From the NCBI GenBank assembly GCA_022264855.1, contig JABYQU010000084.1, forward strand, positions 1-64,000: a DNA stretch of 64,000 bases, in the 5' to 3' direction. This document shows positions 44,010 through 56,600 of this stretch, piece after piece. A program made the position numbers and the translations under genes. Source of the stretch: Lenzites betulinus (taxonomy: Eukaryota > Basidiomycota > Agaricomycetes > Polyporales > Polyporaceae). Position 1 is the stretch's first letter. Each line of letters starts with the position of its first letter. The notes under the pieces were generated by a model. The model did no database searches. It was not told the DNA's origin and worked only from the letters and a program-made list of their open reading frames with translations.

Positions 44010-44719
44010 AGCGTGCCAAGGCTCTTGCTAGTGAAGTTTCCTGTCGCGAGGTGGAGGTTGGGCTCCGTTGTTTCTCATTACATATCTTGCGATTTTGTGT
44101 ATGATCCAGGGTTACTGTGGTTTTAGCACGAGAATCTGTAGTGTCGACTGCTTCTATAAGCTGATACTTGATACTTGGAAAGGTAAGAGCTAATGATCTG
44201 GCCCGGAAGACCTGCTTCAACCCCGCTGAACTTCACCGACCCTCAAGTAATCATAAACTCATACCCGTTCAAGAGCGTTTCCTCATATGCTGCGTTGTTT
44301 TCTAGAGTGTCTCGTGGAGTGCAGGGCTGTCTTACTAAGGATGTTCAATGCATTGATGTACGATTGATATTAATGTACGGGTCGTATAGGATCGTTATGG
44401 GTCAGTCATACCGCGCGCGGTATCGCTCTGGAGACCTTGATGCATGATGTACTACTACTTCACGTGTACTTCACTCCGTCACGTACATGATATCATCGTG
44501 GTCTGACGATGTCGGTTTCACAAGATGGAGCTGTTCGTTGGCCGACGCGCGAATCCTGTCGCGATCCCGGCCACTCCTTCCAGCGCTTACTCCCATGTAG
44601 TGCACTCCGTCCCCAATATGGCATGTGAAGTGGATCGAATGCCGCCCATCGACGATGTCCTCCCCGACACAAGCAGCGTCACACTCGCGTCATTTCTCCT
44701 CCACCCGCCAAGGGCGGCG
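44010..44719. other. Intergenic, CON-6-type gene promoter side
   Basis: No gene was recognised. Palindromic CACGTGTACTTCAC... and CGTACATGATATCAT segments occur near 44461-44500. Confidence 0.4.
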
Positions 44720-44726
44720 TATATAA
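44720..44726 (+). promoter_or_regulatory. TATA box of the CON-6-type gene
   Basis: TATATAA lies 87 bp before the ATG at 44813 in GGCGTATATAACACGG. A strong TATA box fits a stress- or development-induced gene. Confidence 0.65.
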
Positions 44727-44812
44727 CACGGGCAGTGTGTGCTCACTAGGCCGCACACAATTCCCTTCCTCCACTCCCGTCAAACAGTCCAACAGTACTC
44801 TTTCATCGCATC

Positions 44813-45207
44813 ATGTCCACCAACCAGAAGATCGGAGGCCACAAGGTTCGTGACCGTGACTCTGGTCAACACCCAGTTCGCTCTGCTGACACGCGTACAT
44901 TGTCAGGCTGCCATCAACAACCCCCGCGTCTCCGAGGAGGCCAAGGAGCACTCCCGTGAGGCGATTGAGGAGCTTGGCGGTGAGGTTGGTGAAGAGTCCA
45001 CTGGCACCCGTGAGACCGGCCGCCACACCTCCAACGAGGGCAAGGACGAAGTCCGCCAGAACGCCGGCTACAAGAGCGTGCTGAAGAGTAAGTCTTTACG
45101 TTCGTCGGAATACGTACTCGCCACTAAAATATGACTTAGACCCTAACGTCGGGGAGGAGGCCAAGCAGCACGCTCGCGACGTTCTCGAGGACCGCGGCGA
45201 GCTCTGA
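44813..45207 (+). CDS. Conidiation-specific protein 6 (CON-6) family protein, 93 aa
   Basis: Three exons (44813-44845, 44907-45087, 45140-45207) give MSTNQKIGGHK, AAINNPRVSEEAKEHSREAI... and NPNVGEEAKQHARDVLEDRG. The two NPxVxEEAKxHxRxxLE repeats are the CON-6 signature. Intact family members are 80-100 aa with two such repeats, as here. The proteins are small, hydrophilic and abundant in spores and stressed cells. In Neurospora con-6 is induced in conidiation, and in basidiomycetes relatives are stress-linked; the biochemical role is unknown. The gene converges on RAD1/XPF, with 180 bp between stop codons. Confidence 0.92.
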
Positions 45208-45387
45208 TCACGCTGTTGGGTTGTCATAGGCAGTTGTGGAAAGCACTAGTAAAGAGGAATCCTTGTAACATATCACGCACCTGTGCTGTCAGGCGCCAGC
45301 CAGTTGAAACCATCTCATTCTTCCAGTGATCGAGGGGATTGAAATTTCGTTGCCTCGTGTATATGTGGGATGTCGCAATGTGTTCCA

Positions 45388-48300
45388 TTACCTCTTCTCA
45401 CCCTGATGAATAAACTCCCAACACGCCTTACCAGGCTCCACGCCCAAGATATCCTGCACCTCCTTCAATCCCAACTCGCACAACTCCCGTACGCTCCCCA
45501 CCCGCCCCATGACGTGCTTCACATTCTTCGCCCCAACACCCGGGAGAGAGCGCAGCAGCTCCTCCGCTGCCGCATTCACACCCGCACCCGCGTCTGGATC
45601 CTCCTCTGCGCCAACGAGCACCGCCCGGCTGGGGTCGGGTTCGGGCGAGTTCGTCTTGAGGTCGGTGAACACCTCGGCGGTCGCGTACGGCGAGGACGCC
45701 CAGAGGATGCGCACGCGCGGGAAGGTGAGTGTGAGGAGGACGAGCTTTGCCTGGAGCGACTGGAGCGCGGAAGACGGAGGCGCGTCGGTCGGCTTTTTCT
45801 TGGGCGGAAACTTGTTCGACTTGGCGTACGATTTAACGTCCGCGACGGCCTGAGTTTGAAGTAGATTAGCAGGTAAGTATAGATGGAGAGATAGAGGAAG
45901 ACGCGTACTTCGAGAGAGAACGACTTATGCTCCTCGAATTCGATGAGCAAGATTGGCTGCTTGTAGTGCGCCGACATCAGCTCACACTGCGTGTACCTGC
46001 ATCCTGATGAGCAAGGTGACTTCGCCTCACACCCTGGCACTTACAATCGACCACTGCTAAAACTAGATATCAAGTCCGGTATGCTCTTCCGCTCGACACA
46101 GATGTCCGGAGTTAGAATATAGTCGCCTACGGTAAGCGTCACTGGCAGCACAAGCAGCCCAGACGCGTGCAGCAACGATGGAAGCGAGGAGCGGAATTCT
46201 CGCATATCGACGATAACCTGCAGCGCATAGTGTGTGAGGAGCTGCGACGCATAAGAAATTTGACAACGTACGCGTGCAGGCTCAGTGCTGACTTCCTTCC
46301 TCCCGCCCGCTATGCGCGAACTGATTGTTTTGATGATCGCCTCTCCAGCCGCGGACGCGCGATCTTCGAATATCGGCATGAGCATTGACTGTATGTACCC
46401 TGTTTCAGCAAACACCATCATGTCATGGCAAAGAGAGGAGACTAACCCCGCGTTCCCTGATGAGTCGCTCGAACGACTCCTTCTCGCGCCGCAGCCCAGT
46501 CAGATACTTTCCCTCCTCGCAGCTCATCTTGTACATCATGAAGTACACCCGGACGCCCAAGCCCGGGTTTGAGTTCCTGTACACCTATATTCGCATTCCT
46601 CGTCAACCATCCCATCTCCGGTTCTGGGACGGAGACGGGGGCGCACCTCTATGCGGCGGATGAACTCGAGGTTCGGCTCATACATGATGATGAAGCGCGG
46701 TTTGACCTCCTGCAACACCTGGTCGTCGGTGTCGTCCGCGTACGCACGCACGAGCACGGTCTGCTCGGGGGCAAGTAGCCCATAGTGCGCATCGAAGTCA
46801 TCGTCCATCATGAACAACTGCATATCTGGCGCAAGCGCCTCCGTGATCACGTCCACGCCCTGCGTGGATAGGCTGCGTGTTCCGTCAAACTGTCAGCGAA
46901 GGGATCGGGGATACAGTTGGAAGGAAAATGAATGCACGAACAAGTCTGCAATCTCATCGGCCTCTTTCTTGATCTCGACCTCCCCGCTCTCCGTCCGGTC
47001 CCGTGTAGACGGCGCGGCTGCCACAGGCGCGCCCCCGCGGACTCGCCTCCGGTTCATCGCGCGGTCTTGACGCTCCCTGTCCTTCCGCTTCAACGCTTCG
47101 CTGACGTCGTCGTTTGCCTGCCTCGAAGCACCCGGGGCGGTCGCAGACTTGTCTTTCCCCTGAGGGAGCGCAATCGGGCCCTTCCCGTCGGCGCGCCGCT
47201 CTGAGAGTTTGCCCTTCCACCAGAGGTAGAGACGAAGTTTGTCTTCCATCATACGACGCCCTTGGGAGCCTCGCGGGGCATCTGCCTTCAAAGTGGACAG
47301 GAAGTCCTTGATGATGGTGCATGTTTGCAGAGAAGACGCCATGACGAGCACCGTATTCGATCCCGGGGAATCTGTCAAGAGGCATGAGCATATTGTCTCG
47401 CATTCGGCGTATCGGACTTACGAGAGGATAGGAGGGGGTCAAGTCGAATGGTCTCTTCCTCAATCTCCTGCAGTATGTCCGCGAGGAGATACCACTTCGG
47501 CAACTCCTCAAGGACAGGCTCCATCCCCTCTGGGAGCCACTTCTTGCGTGGCGGCTTCGCTCTCTCTTTTCCCTTATCACTCGACCGAGCCCGACCGCTC
47601 GCCTCCGCCTCCATATCGTCCAGCGCCTCCCACGCGTTCTCCTCTTCCTCAGCGAGGTCAATCACCTGCGGCGGCCCCCTCGGGACGGGGTTCATCACAT
47701 AGCACCGCCGCTTTGCATACGTAAAGATCGTATGCGCGGCGTCGGTGAGCATCCACGGCGACTGGTGCTGGCGCTGCACACCGGAGTCCGTTGCCGTGTT
47801 CGCAGCGATGAGCGTTTCGAGGTACGCATGGAACGCGAGCGCGTCGTACGTGAGCAGGTACGTGAGCAGACGTCGGAGCGTCGCGAGGTCGCCGACGAGC
47901 TGCTTCGTGCGCGGGCCGACCTTATGCCACACGGGGTCGAGCATCCGGCGTACGATCATGTCAAACGAACGAAAGTACGCATTGTCAATTGACAGGTCGT
48001 CGAGGTCGAGCTGCGGAGTGTAAGAGAGGTATCGGTGTGCATGGGTGGTACGTACCTGGGTATTTGCGCGCTTCAGCTCGGCGAGCGTTGTGGTCATGCA
48101 TTGCACTATTCCGTGGTGGATCTCGGACATGGCCTCTGTCATGTTCTGATGAAGTTCCACGATATCCGGAGTCTTGCGGTCCAATGACTCCTTAATTTCT
48201 GCGTGAAAGCTTGAGGGTGGTTAGAACCATTCATGACTCCCTTACATCCGTGTAACTTACCGAGGATATATATGTACAGTTCGAAGCTGCAATTCCTTCA

Positions 48301-49084
48301 TGATCGTCCGGAGGGGAGATAAGCCGCTAGTGATATGTTCGGGCTGGTCTGAGAACGCCTTGAGGAACCCGTTTTTGTTCTTCTCTCGATACAGTCGGAC
48401 GATGAATGCCTCCGCCGAGGTCGGTGTCACTCTTGAGACAGTATCAGCGCGGATATTTAGTTGTATGCGTCTGTAAACCGCACCTTTCTGCATGCAAGAT
48501 CAGTATTCCAGTGATGAGGTGCGTCGGGATGTCCGACGTGAGCATGTCGACCGTGAATATTTGGGAGGTAATAGAGACGAGTCCGCCCTTCTTGTACAGG
48601 TCCTGTCTGTGCGTCTTGAGTGAGTATAGCCCCACACCATTAACCGTTTAATCCATCCTGGCTGTACGCTATGGATTTGATAGATATGCATGCCTCGACA
48701 ATTCTTGAATGCCGCAGAGGAGCTCCTGGTGTTTCGACTACCAGAGCGGAGGGAGATTATAGTCACACTGGTATCGAGCTATCTACCTCATTCAGATACG
48801 GATAGAGAAGAAGCTCACCTGTCCTTCCTGTTTGTCTCGAATCCAAGGATGCGCAAACCAGGTTTTCGACAGCCCATGATACCCAGCTCCTCGCCAATTG
48901 CGGTCTCCTCTTCCTGGGTGGCATTGACGAGAAGAACTAGGTTATTGGGAGTGTCGTATATTTGCAACAGCTTGCATACAATCCGCCGCAAGCCGAGGCC
49001 GCGGGCAAGGAGGACGAGCTCGGACGTTGCTGGGTCATGGATCTTCTCTAGGACGGAGTTGTGGAACGGAAGTAGGACGGACAT
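45388..49084 (-). CDS. RAD1: DNA repair endonuclease XPF/Rad1
   Basis: Start ATG 49084 ([15 protein letters not shown]), stop TAA 45388, roughly 1,000 aa over about ten exons. The helicase-like N-terminus shows [48 protein letters not shown] and [16 protein letters not shown]. The ERCC4 nuclease site reads [19 protein letters not shown], which fits GDxnERKx3D with all catalytic residues. A tandem helix-hairpin-helix domain closes the protein ([31 protein letters not shown]). With its partner Rad10/ERCC1 the enzyme cuts on the 5' side of lesions in nucleotide excision repair and in single-strand annealing. The first intron (48607-48818, 212 nt) is much longer than the others. Some exon edges (for example near 48240) needed a non-obvious CAAG acceptor. 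Confidence 0.93.
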
Positions 49085-49508
49085 CTTTGGTTGCTACTGG
49101 CGATATGTTTGACGTTCTGCTCATTGCACACAAGCACAAGCTTTACAAGTCCTAAGTGAACTGGCTTTGACGTCGAATCTAGTTGTGGTGTGGTTCGGAC
49201 ATGAGCGTAGGATCCGGAGGGACTCCGAGGGTTAAAGCGTCTTTACTGGCGGTTACAAAGGGTTACAAGTGTCCATTTCACACCCTAACAGCGATGTCAT
49301 CATCTGCTACTGACTCGTATAGCGGTGCTATTACACCGATCAGTTCATTTGTATGGGGAGTTCGCATTACATAAGTCGGGACCTGTTCCGTTCGCGTTCA
49401 GGACCGCGTCTTCGGGCTTGTGCTCGACGTCGAGCAGGCCTTGCTTTCTTCTTTCTCTACGTCTCCCCTTGTCTATCTTCGTCTTCTCTTCCGCGCTATC
49501 TTAACAAT
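49085..49508. promoter_or_regulatory. Shared divergent promoter of RAD1 and BUD6
   Basis: Only 424 bp separate the two ATGs, so both core promoters must lie here. TC-rich leader sequence (TTCTTTCTCTACGTCTCCCC) precedes the BUD6 ATG. No clear TATA box is visible on either side. Confidence 0.6.
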
Positions 49509-52500
49509 ATGTCAGCCGTTGCAACCTCAAGACAGCCCTCACATCCTTCACGGCGCACTAATCAATCGGTCTCATCCAATGCCTCTGCTTCATCATCTCG
49601 CAGCGAGCGATCCCGTCCACCACCCAATGTGAGTAGTCATATCTTCGAGACGCTCGTATAGGTCTTCTTTGCTTTCGCTTTGGTCCATGTGGTTCGCGGT
49701 GGAGAGAGCTCATCGCCATATGCTCCTTGGTTTTCCACTCAAACGGCGTGCGGTGCGCCGCAAGCGTGCACGACCCAGTCAGTAATAGAGTGTAACCCCG
49801 ATTTGTCTTGTGTGTGCCTCCATAATGTGGAGGTAGTGAGCACCCCAACCTCGCCCACTCAGATGGAAAGCCTAGGTTTGATCAAAGGATGAACCGAACA
49901 TATCATCCCTAGAGATCTTTCCAGCGCGTCCTCTTTAATGGAAGCATTGTGCTTTTGACCTTGGTTTCTTCCCTGGAGGTGCAGCACTATCACTGTTCTA
50001 ACTCCATTCTCAGCCAGCTGTGGAATCCGCAGTCACCCGGCTCTTGGTGTCCATCAAGGTTCTTCTCGAGTCGCTGACACAATGGAGCAAACAAATCCTG
50101 GATGAGAATCAAGTCAGCGATGTCTACGTCCGTTTGGGGAACGACTTCAACTCGGCAGTAGCTGCCTTCGGGGCGTTCGGTATCGAGATGAAGTGAGTAA
50201 CAGACCACAATCATGCTCCCACCTTGTTCACCCGCAGCAGCGAGCTGTCGTCTGTCCCGGACGACCTCCGCGAAGTGCTCGAAGAGTGCTTATCCGAAGA
50301 TGCCACCCCGGACAATCTGGAACGTTTCCTACCCCGAGTGCGCAAAATCATCACTCAGCTCCTACAAGGGCTTCGCGCAAAGCAGTCGATATACCGCCGC
50401 ATCGTTCAAGACCACAAACAGCGGCCCGAGGGTAGTGACCGAGACTCGCGTTTGTCACGATCAGATCGTGTTCGTGAGGACAGCGTCGGCGTCCCATCCC
50501 GGCCATCCTCTCGTGGGCCGGTCGACGCGCCGGCCCGCAGCAAGACTCCCTCGTCGCGGAGAAAACCGTCTAGCTCGGAAAACACACTTCCCCCCATTCC
50601 GGCCGCGAATGGCTCGTTAGACCCAACATTCGTCGGCGGTTTCGCTGCGCCGGCAGTGACGAATGCACTGAGCGCAGACAGTGAGAGCCTACGTCACCGT
50701 GCTTCAACGCCCGCCCAAGCACGCTCTTCATTGGGGCAGATGAACACCGTCCCGCTACCCCGGGCATATTCGACTTCCTCCGCCGACCCCTCATTCCCCC
50801 GAGATCCTCGGCAGCAGACGAACGGCTTCGCATCGCCCGAGCTGCCGCCGCCTCCTACAATGCAAGCTCCGGTCCCGGGGCATGTCAAGCGCTTTTCGTT
50901 GGTCGACGGGCCTGTACCGTCAGTGCTCGTGAATGACGGTTCGCCAATGTCACCACCTCCCGCCGACGATGCCTCGGTGCCCGGAACGCCCCCGACAGAG
51001 AGCGCGCCTCTCGACCCGCCTCCGCCCGCCGTCCAGAACTCGCTCGCCGCACTCAAGAAGGCCGAGGCGCTGGAACGGCGCGCGAGCAAGCGCTTCTCGA
51101 CGTACAATATATCTAAGATGACGGGGATGCGAGACCGGAGTGGCGGAGGTGGAGGCAGCACAAGTGGAGGGAACCGCCGGTCACTGCTTGCTACTCCCGG
51201 GGCGCTCACACCTGGCGACCTCGCCGCGCTCGCAGAAGAGGGCGACTCGCCCAGTCCGCGCAAGAAGGATCGGACTCGCAGCCAGCGTACGCGTGGGCCT
51301 TCGCCGATTGTGGAAGGGGATGAGCCGCCTCCCGTACCACCTCTCCCGCCGAAGTCAACCTCTCCCCAACCAGGGGCAGAACCTGAGGAGACTGGGCGAT
51401 CAACCCCGCAACCTTCACATAATGGCGAGATGCCGCCTCCTGCAGGCGCCACCACGCCTGATATACGGGTCTCGGCCACGGACTCGGAAGACAGTACCGC
51501 GGACGCATCTGGGAAACCTTTCCCGGTGTTCCTCCAGGTCGGCCGAGAGGTGAAGAAGGTGGTGATCGAGCCAGGAATGTCGCTCGGAAACCTGCGACTA
51601 CTGTTCGTGGACAAGTTCTCGTATAGTCCCGGGCAGGACAACTTCCCCGCGATTTACATCCGAGATCCGTCCAGTGGTGTGCAGTACGAGCTAGAAGATG
51701 TGGACGAGGTGAAGGCCAAGGTGCTGCTCTCGCTGAATATCGAACGTAAGCATCGCGCTCTATCCAAATGACATGACAGTCGACTGATTCCACTGTCTGC
51801 AGCGCTCGACCAGATCAAGCAGCACATCGACGTGCAGATCTCCTCGCTACAGCAAGACATCAAAGACCTGCGCACGGCCGTCGTGAGCAATCGGCGAACA
51901 TCCACCATCCTCACGCAGCCACTCGCTGAGAGCACCCCGATTGCGGCACGACCCTCGGAACAACGCTTCCGCGATGTCGCGCGCCGCATATCGCGTCTCA
52001 TACCGGACAATTCCAACTCGACCACCCCCGTCGGAGGCTACTCCGCACTACCACCGCCCATCGAGCCGCAATGGACTGGCACAACGCTCCAGATGCAGCA
52101 TACTGGATCGACGCTGCAGCCGCAGATGACCGGCGCGTCAGAGTACACGACGCGGGTCGTAAGCGATCTGAAGACGCAGTTCGACGAGGTCCAGAACCTG
52201 CGGCGGGATCTCGGCATCATGCGGCAGCTGTACACGGAGTTCATGAAGCAGACCAAGGAGAGCCTCGGCACGCTCCGGCAGCAGACGCAGACCGTCAAGC
52301 AGCTCTCGACGCAGAAGGTCGGCGGCGCGCGGGCATACATCGACACGGGCAAGGCGAAGCTGGACACGCGCTCGCAGAACGTGCTCACCCGGATGGAGGA
52401 GCTGCAGGACACAGTGGAGAACATCAAGGACGACGTGCTGAAGCGCAACGTGTCCCCGAAGGCATTCGTGCTCAAGAATGTCAAGGGCGACATCCAGGCT

Positions 52501-53133
52501 GTCGCGAGCGAGCTCCAGAGCCTGAAGGACCACATCCAGACGGTGAAGCCGATGTGGAAGAAGACATGGGAGGAGGAACTGCAGAACATCGTCGAGGAGC
52601 AGCAGTTCTTGCAGCACCAGGAGGAGTTCCTCGAGGACCTGTTCGAGGACCACAAGGCTGTACTCGAGGTGTTCGGCCACGTCGAGAAGGTCATCTCGCT
52701 CCGGGGCGCGTCGTCGGTCAAGAAACGCGCGCCAACGTTCAGGCCCCCGCCGCCAGAGGAGGGCCAAGGCGGACTCAGCACCGTGATGATGGAGATCCGG
52801 ACGGCAGCAGTCAACCCAGAACGGCGCCTGAAAGCCATTGCAGCCAACGAGAAGAACCGGGAGCGCGATATGGCGAACCGTGCGGACGAGTTCCAGACGG
52901 AGCTGAACGGCTTCGTTGCGGGCAAGAAGCTGAAGATGACAGGCGGGGCGGAGGAGGCCGAGCGCGTGCGCAAGCGCAGGGACGAGCTCACGCTCAAGGC
53001 GATGTTTACAGGGGGCGGCGGGCCAGGGGCGAGTGGGCCCATGTCGCCGCTCGTGGGGTCGGGGCCTATGTCTCCTGGCCTACCGGCGGGAGGGGGCGAG
53101 AACGGGGATGGTCCTGCAACGGGCGCCCTGTAA
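49509..53133 (+). CDS. BUD6: Bud6/AIP3 actin-nucleation-promoting polarity factor
   Basis: Exons 49509-49628, 50014-50192, 50238-51745 and 51803-53133 give 1,045 aa. The N-terminal conserved block reads ESAVTRLLVSIKVLLESLTQ, VSDVYVRLGNDFNSAVAAFG. A long Ser/Pro-rich linker with polyproline (PPPVPPLPPK) follows. From about residue 555 the AIP3 core begins: PVFLQVGREVKKVVIEPG, LRLLFVDKFSYSPGQDNFPA, YIRDPSSGVQYELEDVDEV. It continues into coiled coils and the C-terminal core/flank region (SYRRDL-like NLRRDLGIMRQLYTEFMKQT; QFLQHQEEFLEDLFEDH). Bud6 binds G-actin and the formin tail to stimulate actin-cable assembly at polarity sites. The first intron (385 nt) is long and might hide an alternative exon. 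Confidence 0.92.
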
Positions 53134-53629
53134 CTCATATGCATACCTCCTTGTGTTCAAGCGATACCCATCCTTCATCATCTAACTACTTACCTTTTCC
53201 AAGTTACTTCTATGTTTATTTCATCGGACAGGCACTTCCACACCGTGGCGGGTATCGAACAACTGTTCGTGTATATATGGCTCACGTGAACTTTCAGTCT
53301 CGTCCAAGTATGTGATTTAACGCTTTCGTGTAGAGTAGCATCCATCTATAAGCTGTCTCAATTGTAGCTTTGGTTTCGTCTCAGATTCTAGCTGGCTCGA
53401 GTCGGCGTCCAACACAAGTTTGTGGGCGCCTATAGCACGTGAGGGCGTTGAGTTGAGTGTTTGGCGGGAATTCGGTTCACTCCTTCTTTCGTCCCTCCAT
53501 CTCCGGCTTTCTCGTCCTCGTTGCACTCGACTCCGCCCTCTGTCTCTACGCGATACCTGATTGAACTGAGGTCGCTGGTCGCCTCGCCGTCGCGTCCTAG
53601 CCTTCTCCGTTCCCCCACATCTCCTCACT
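53134..53629. other. Intergenic between BUD6 and AXL2
   Basis: This 496-bp stretch holds the BUD6 3' UTR and the AXL2 promoter. CT-rich leader sequence precedes the ATG at 53630. GTATATATGG near 53270 is the only TATA-like motif. Confidence 0.5.
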
Positions 53630-56600
53630 ATGCTCACCACTCGTTACCTCCCCCTTCTCTTCTCGGCCCTTCTCGCTGGCGCGTCGTCTATGGTGTCAGT
53701 CTCGGACAATCTTCCAGACCAGCTCCCTCCGATTGCCCGCATACACACTCCTTTCACATGGACCATTTCTAACAACACCTTCCTCTCGAGCGCTAACACG
53801 ACGTTGACCTATTCGGCCTCCGCCCTTCCAGCATGGCTCTCTTTCGACCCGGGAACGCTCACTCTTCATGGCACGCCCGACACTGACGCTGAGGGGTCAC
53901 CTCGGATCACTGTTACAGCAACGGACCCACAATCCTCAGACTCTGCTTCAACCTCAGTCACTCTGTGTGTTACATCGTATCCGCCTCCAGAGCTGCACAT
54001 TCCTGTCGAGGCTCAGTTCACAGACAAGAACCCATCTCTCTCCTCGGTCTTCTTGGTCACGAACAACTCTGCGCTTTATAACTCTAGGCCGACTCTTCGC
54101 GTGCCTCCGAAGTGGTCCTACAGCATCGGCTTCCAGTACGACACGTTCACAGCTCCCAATAGCCTGTACTACGCCGCCACACAAGCCGATGGCTCTCCCC
54201 TTCCGGATTGGATCAACTTCAACGAGAGAGCTCTCACGTTCGGCGGCGTGACTCCTCATCCTGAAGAGCTCACTGGACCTCGCACCGTCTCGCTCGTCCT
54301 GCACGCGTCTGATCAGGAGGGCTACTCCGCTGCGTCTGTCCCCTTTGACCTGGTAGTGGCTGCTCACGACATGACTTTGGCGATCCCGTCTTTGCCGACA
54401 ATCAACGTTACTGTTGACACTCCCTTTGAGCTCACTCTGAACTCTGCGGCTGACTTCTCTGGGGTCTTGATTGACAACGAACCTCTCGCGCCCTCAAACA
54501 TCACTGTGCTTGACATCGACACCTCTGGTCTTGAAAGCTGGCTGCGCTACAACGACACTAGTAAGACGCTCAGCGGACAACCTCCCTCGGACTTTTCTAG
54601 TGGGATCCTACCGGTTGTCCTCACCTCCTCGGTCAATCAGACGGTGCAGACTACCGTGACGATCGCTGCTGTACCATCCTTCTTCTCGACACCGGACCTG
54701 CAACCTGTGTTGATCACCCCTGGAAACGCCTTTTTCTTTGACCTGGCGCAGTATTTCTCGAACAGCAGCGGTCTAGGCAACCAGAACTCGGGCGTAAACT
54801 TGACGGCTTCCTTTGACCCCACCGACGCGGGCGATCACCTGAGCTTTGACCCAAGCTCGGCACAGCTCACTGGGACTATTCCCTCCGATGTATCGTACCC
54901 TCACATAACGGTGACGTTCACTGCATACTCGCGCATCACTCACTCGACGTCCCATACCACTCTGCCGTTGTCGCTGTCCACGTCCGATTACGGCAACCAG
55001 CACAACAAGACGGGTGGCCTATCCACCGCCTCGCGCGCAAAGCTGGTCCTCGGGTTGAAGATCGCGTTTGGCGTCATCAGCGCGTTTGTAGCCATCGCTG
55101 TTGCCTTCGCCGTCCTGCGCCGGTGCACCCATGTGCCCGACAGCGCGGTTGTTGGCGAGGAGGCCCGTCACGCCTGGACGGACGCCGAAAAGAGATGGTA
55201 CGGAATCGGTATCGAGGTCGACGGAGAGGCCTACGTACCCAAGGACGAAGAAGGATACGGCTGGGCTCAAGGTGCTGGCCCCTCCTCCCCAGGCAAAGAG
55301 GGCACTGGCTTCGGCGTAGCGTTGTCTCGCGTCCTCACGCGCACCTTCTCCAACACGACTGGGGCAGCCAACCCGCGTTCACCGCTCAGTCCCGTGGGTC
55401 TACCGCAGAGCCCCGGGGTGATGAGGAAGGTTGAGTTCATGGGTAAACTGCGCACCACCGCGCGCATCGTGAGCGAAAAGTACCGCCGCGTCGTGAGCGG
55501 GGGCCCCAAGCGACCCGTCATCTCGAAGCCAACGCTGATCATGACGAGCGACACCCGCGCAACCGCACTGTCTCGCCCAAGCATCGACGGCCTACCCATG
55601 ACCATAGACAGCATTTCGGAGATGCCGCACTTCGACGCGTCGCGGTATGCTCCAAGCGGCCTCACGTCCCTCATCGACTCGCCCTCGTCCTCGACGGACG
55701 CACGCTCGGTACCTCGCCGCCGTGCTGACTTCGCCCCGCCGCGGATGATCTCCGCGCCCGCCCCAGCGCACACCAAGAGCGAGAGGCAGTCAATGAAGTC
55801 GGTCGCGTCTTCATTTGCGACAAGCTCCTCTGCAAACACGCACGAGGCCGAGGCGGTCGTGCAGCGCGCGCGCGCCGTGTCCGTCCGCAGCGCCGTCAGC
55901 GCACTCTCCTTCACCTCCCAGGGCGAGGTCGGCCAGAACGGGCGGCCGCGCCTCGTGCCGTTCACGAGCGCGACGCGCGTGCCCGTCCCGAAGCTGCCCA
56001 CATCGTTCTTCTCGCCCGACCCGAACGAGCCTGTCGCTGCACCCACCCCGGAAGGGGCGGGCCCGAAGCGGGTCGCGAGCCAGATGGCGAAGGTGTTCAG
56101 GAACGTCGGCGGTGCGGCCCCCCCGCCACCCGCGGAGGACGAGCTGAGCACGGGGATTGAGTACGTGCGTGCGTTGGGGGATGATGGCCGGAGTCTGGCC
56201 TCGAGAGGTGTGTCCAGTTCTCTGATTCAGCTTCGAGGGCGGACACTAACGTATTTCACAGCTACAGTGAATCCGTCGCCGGTCCCCTCGTTCTCGTCGC
56301 TCGAGTCTTCTCACCACGGGCACGATGCCGGCAGCGCCCCGGTCCCACGGATGCTCGCGCGTGTCGGGGAGCGGTTCCGGTACCGCGTCACAACGACCGC
56401 CGCTACGACGCTCACTGGAGACAAACCTGTGCTCCTTGTGGCCAGGCTGACCTCTGGGAGGCCACTGCCGCGGTTCATGAAGGCAGACTTCAATGCAGTG
56501 CCTAGCGGGACCGGTGCGCGCGTTGAGCGACGGGTGGTTGAGCTGTCCGGAACACCCATCGGTGCGGAAGTCGGCGAGCTGGAGATCGGAGTGTACGTGC

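Noticed and set aside
48607..48818. Separate small gene inside the first RAD1 intron (minus-strand frame 48500-48766)
   Set aside because: Joining 48819 to 48606 restores the conserved [12 protein letters not shown] sequence, so the frame is intronic.
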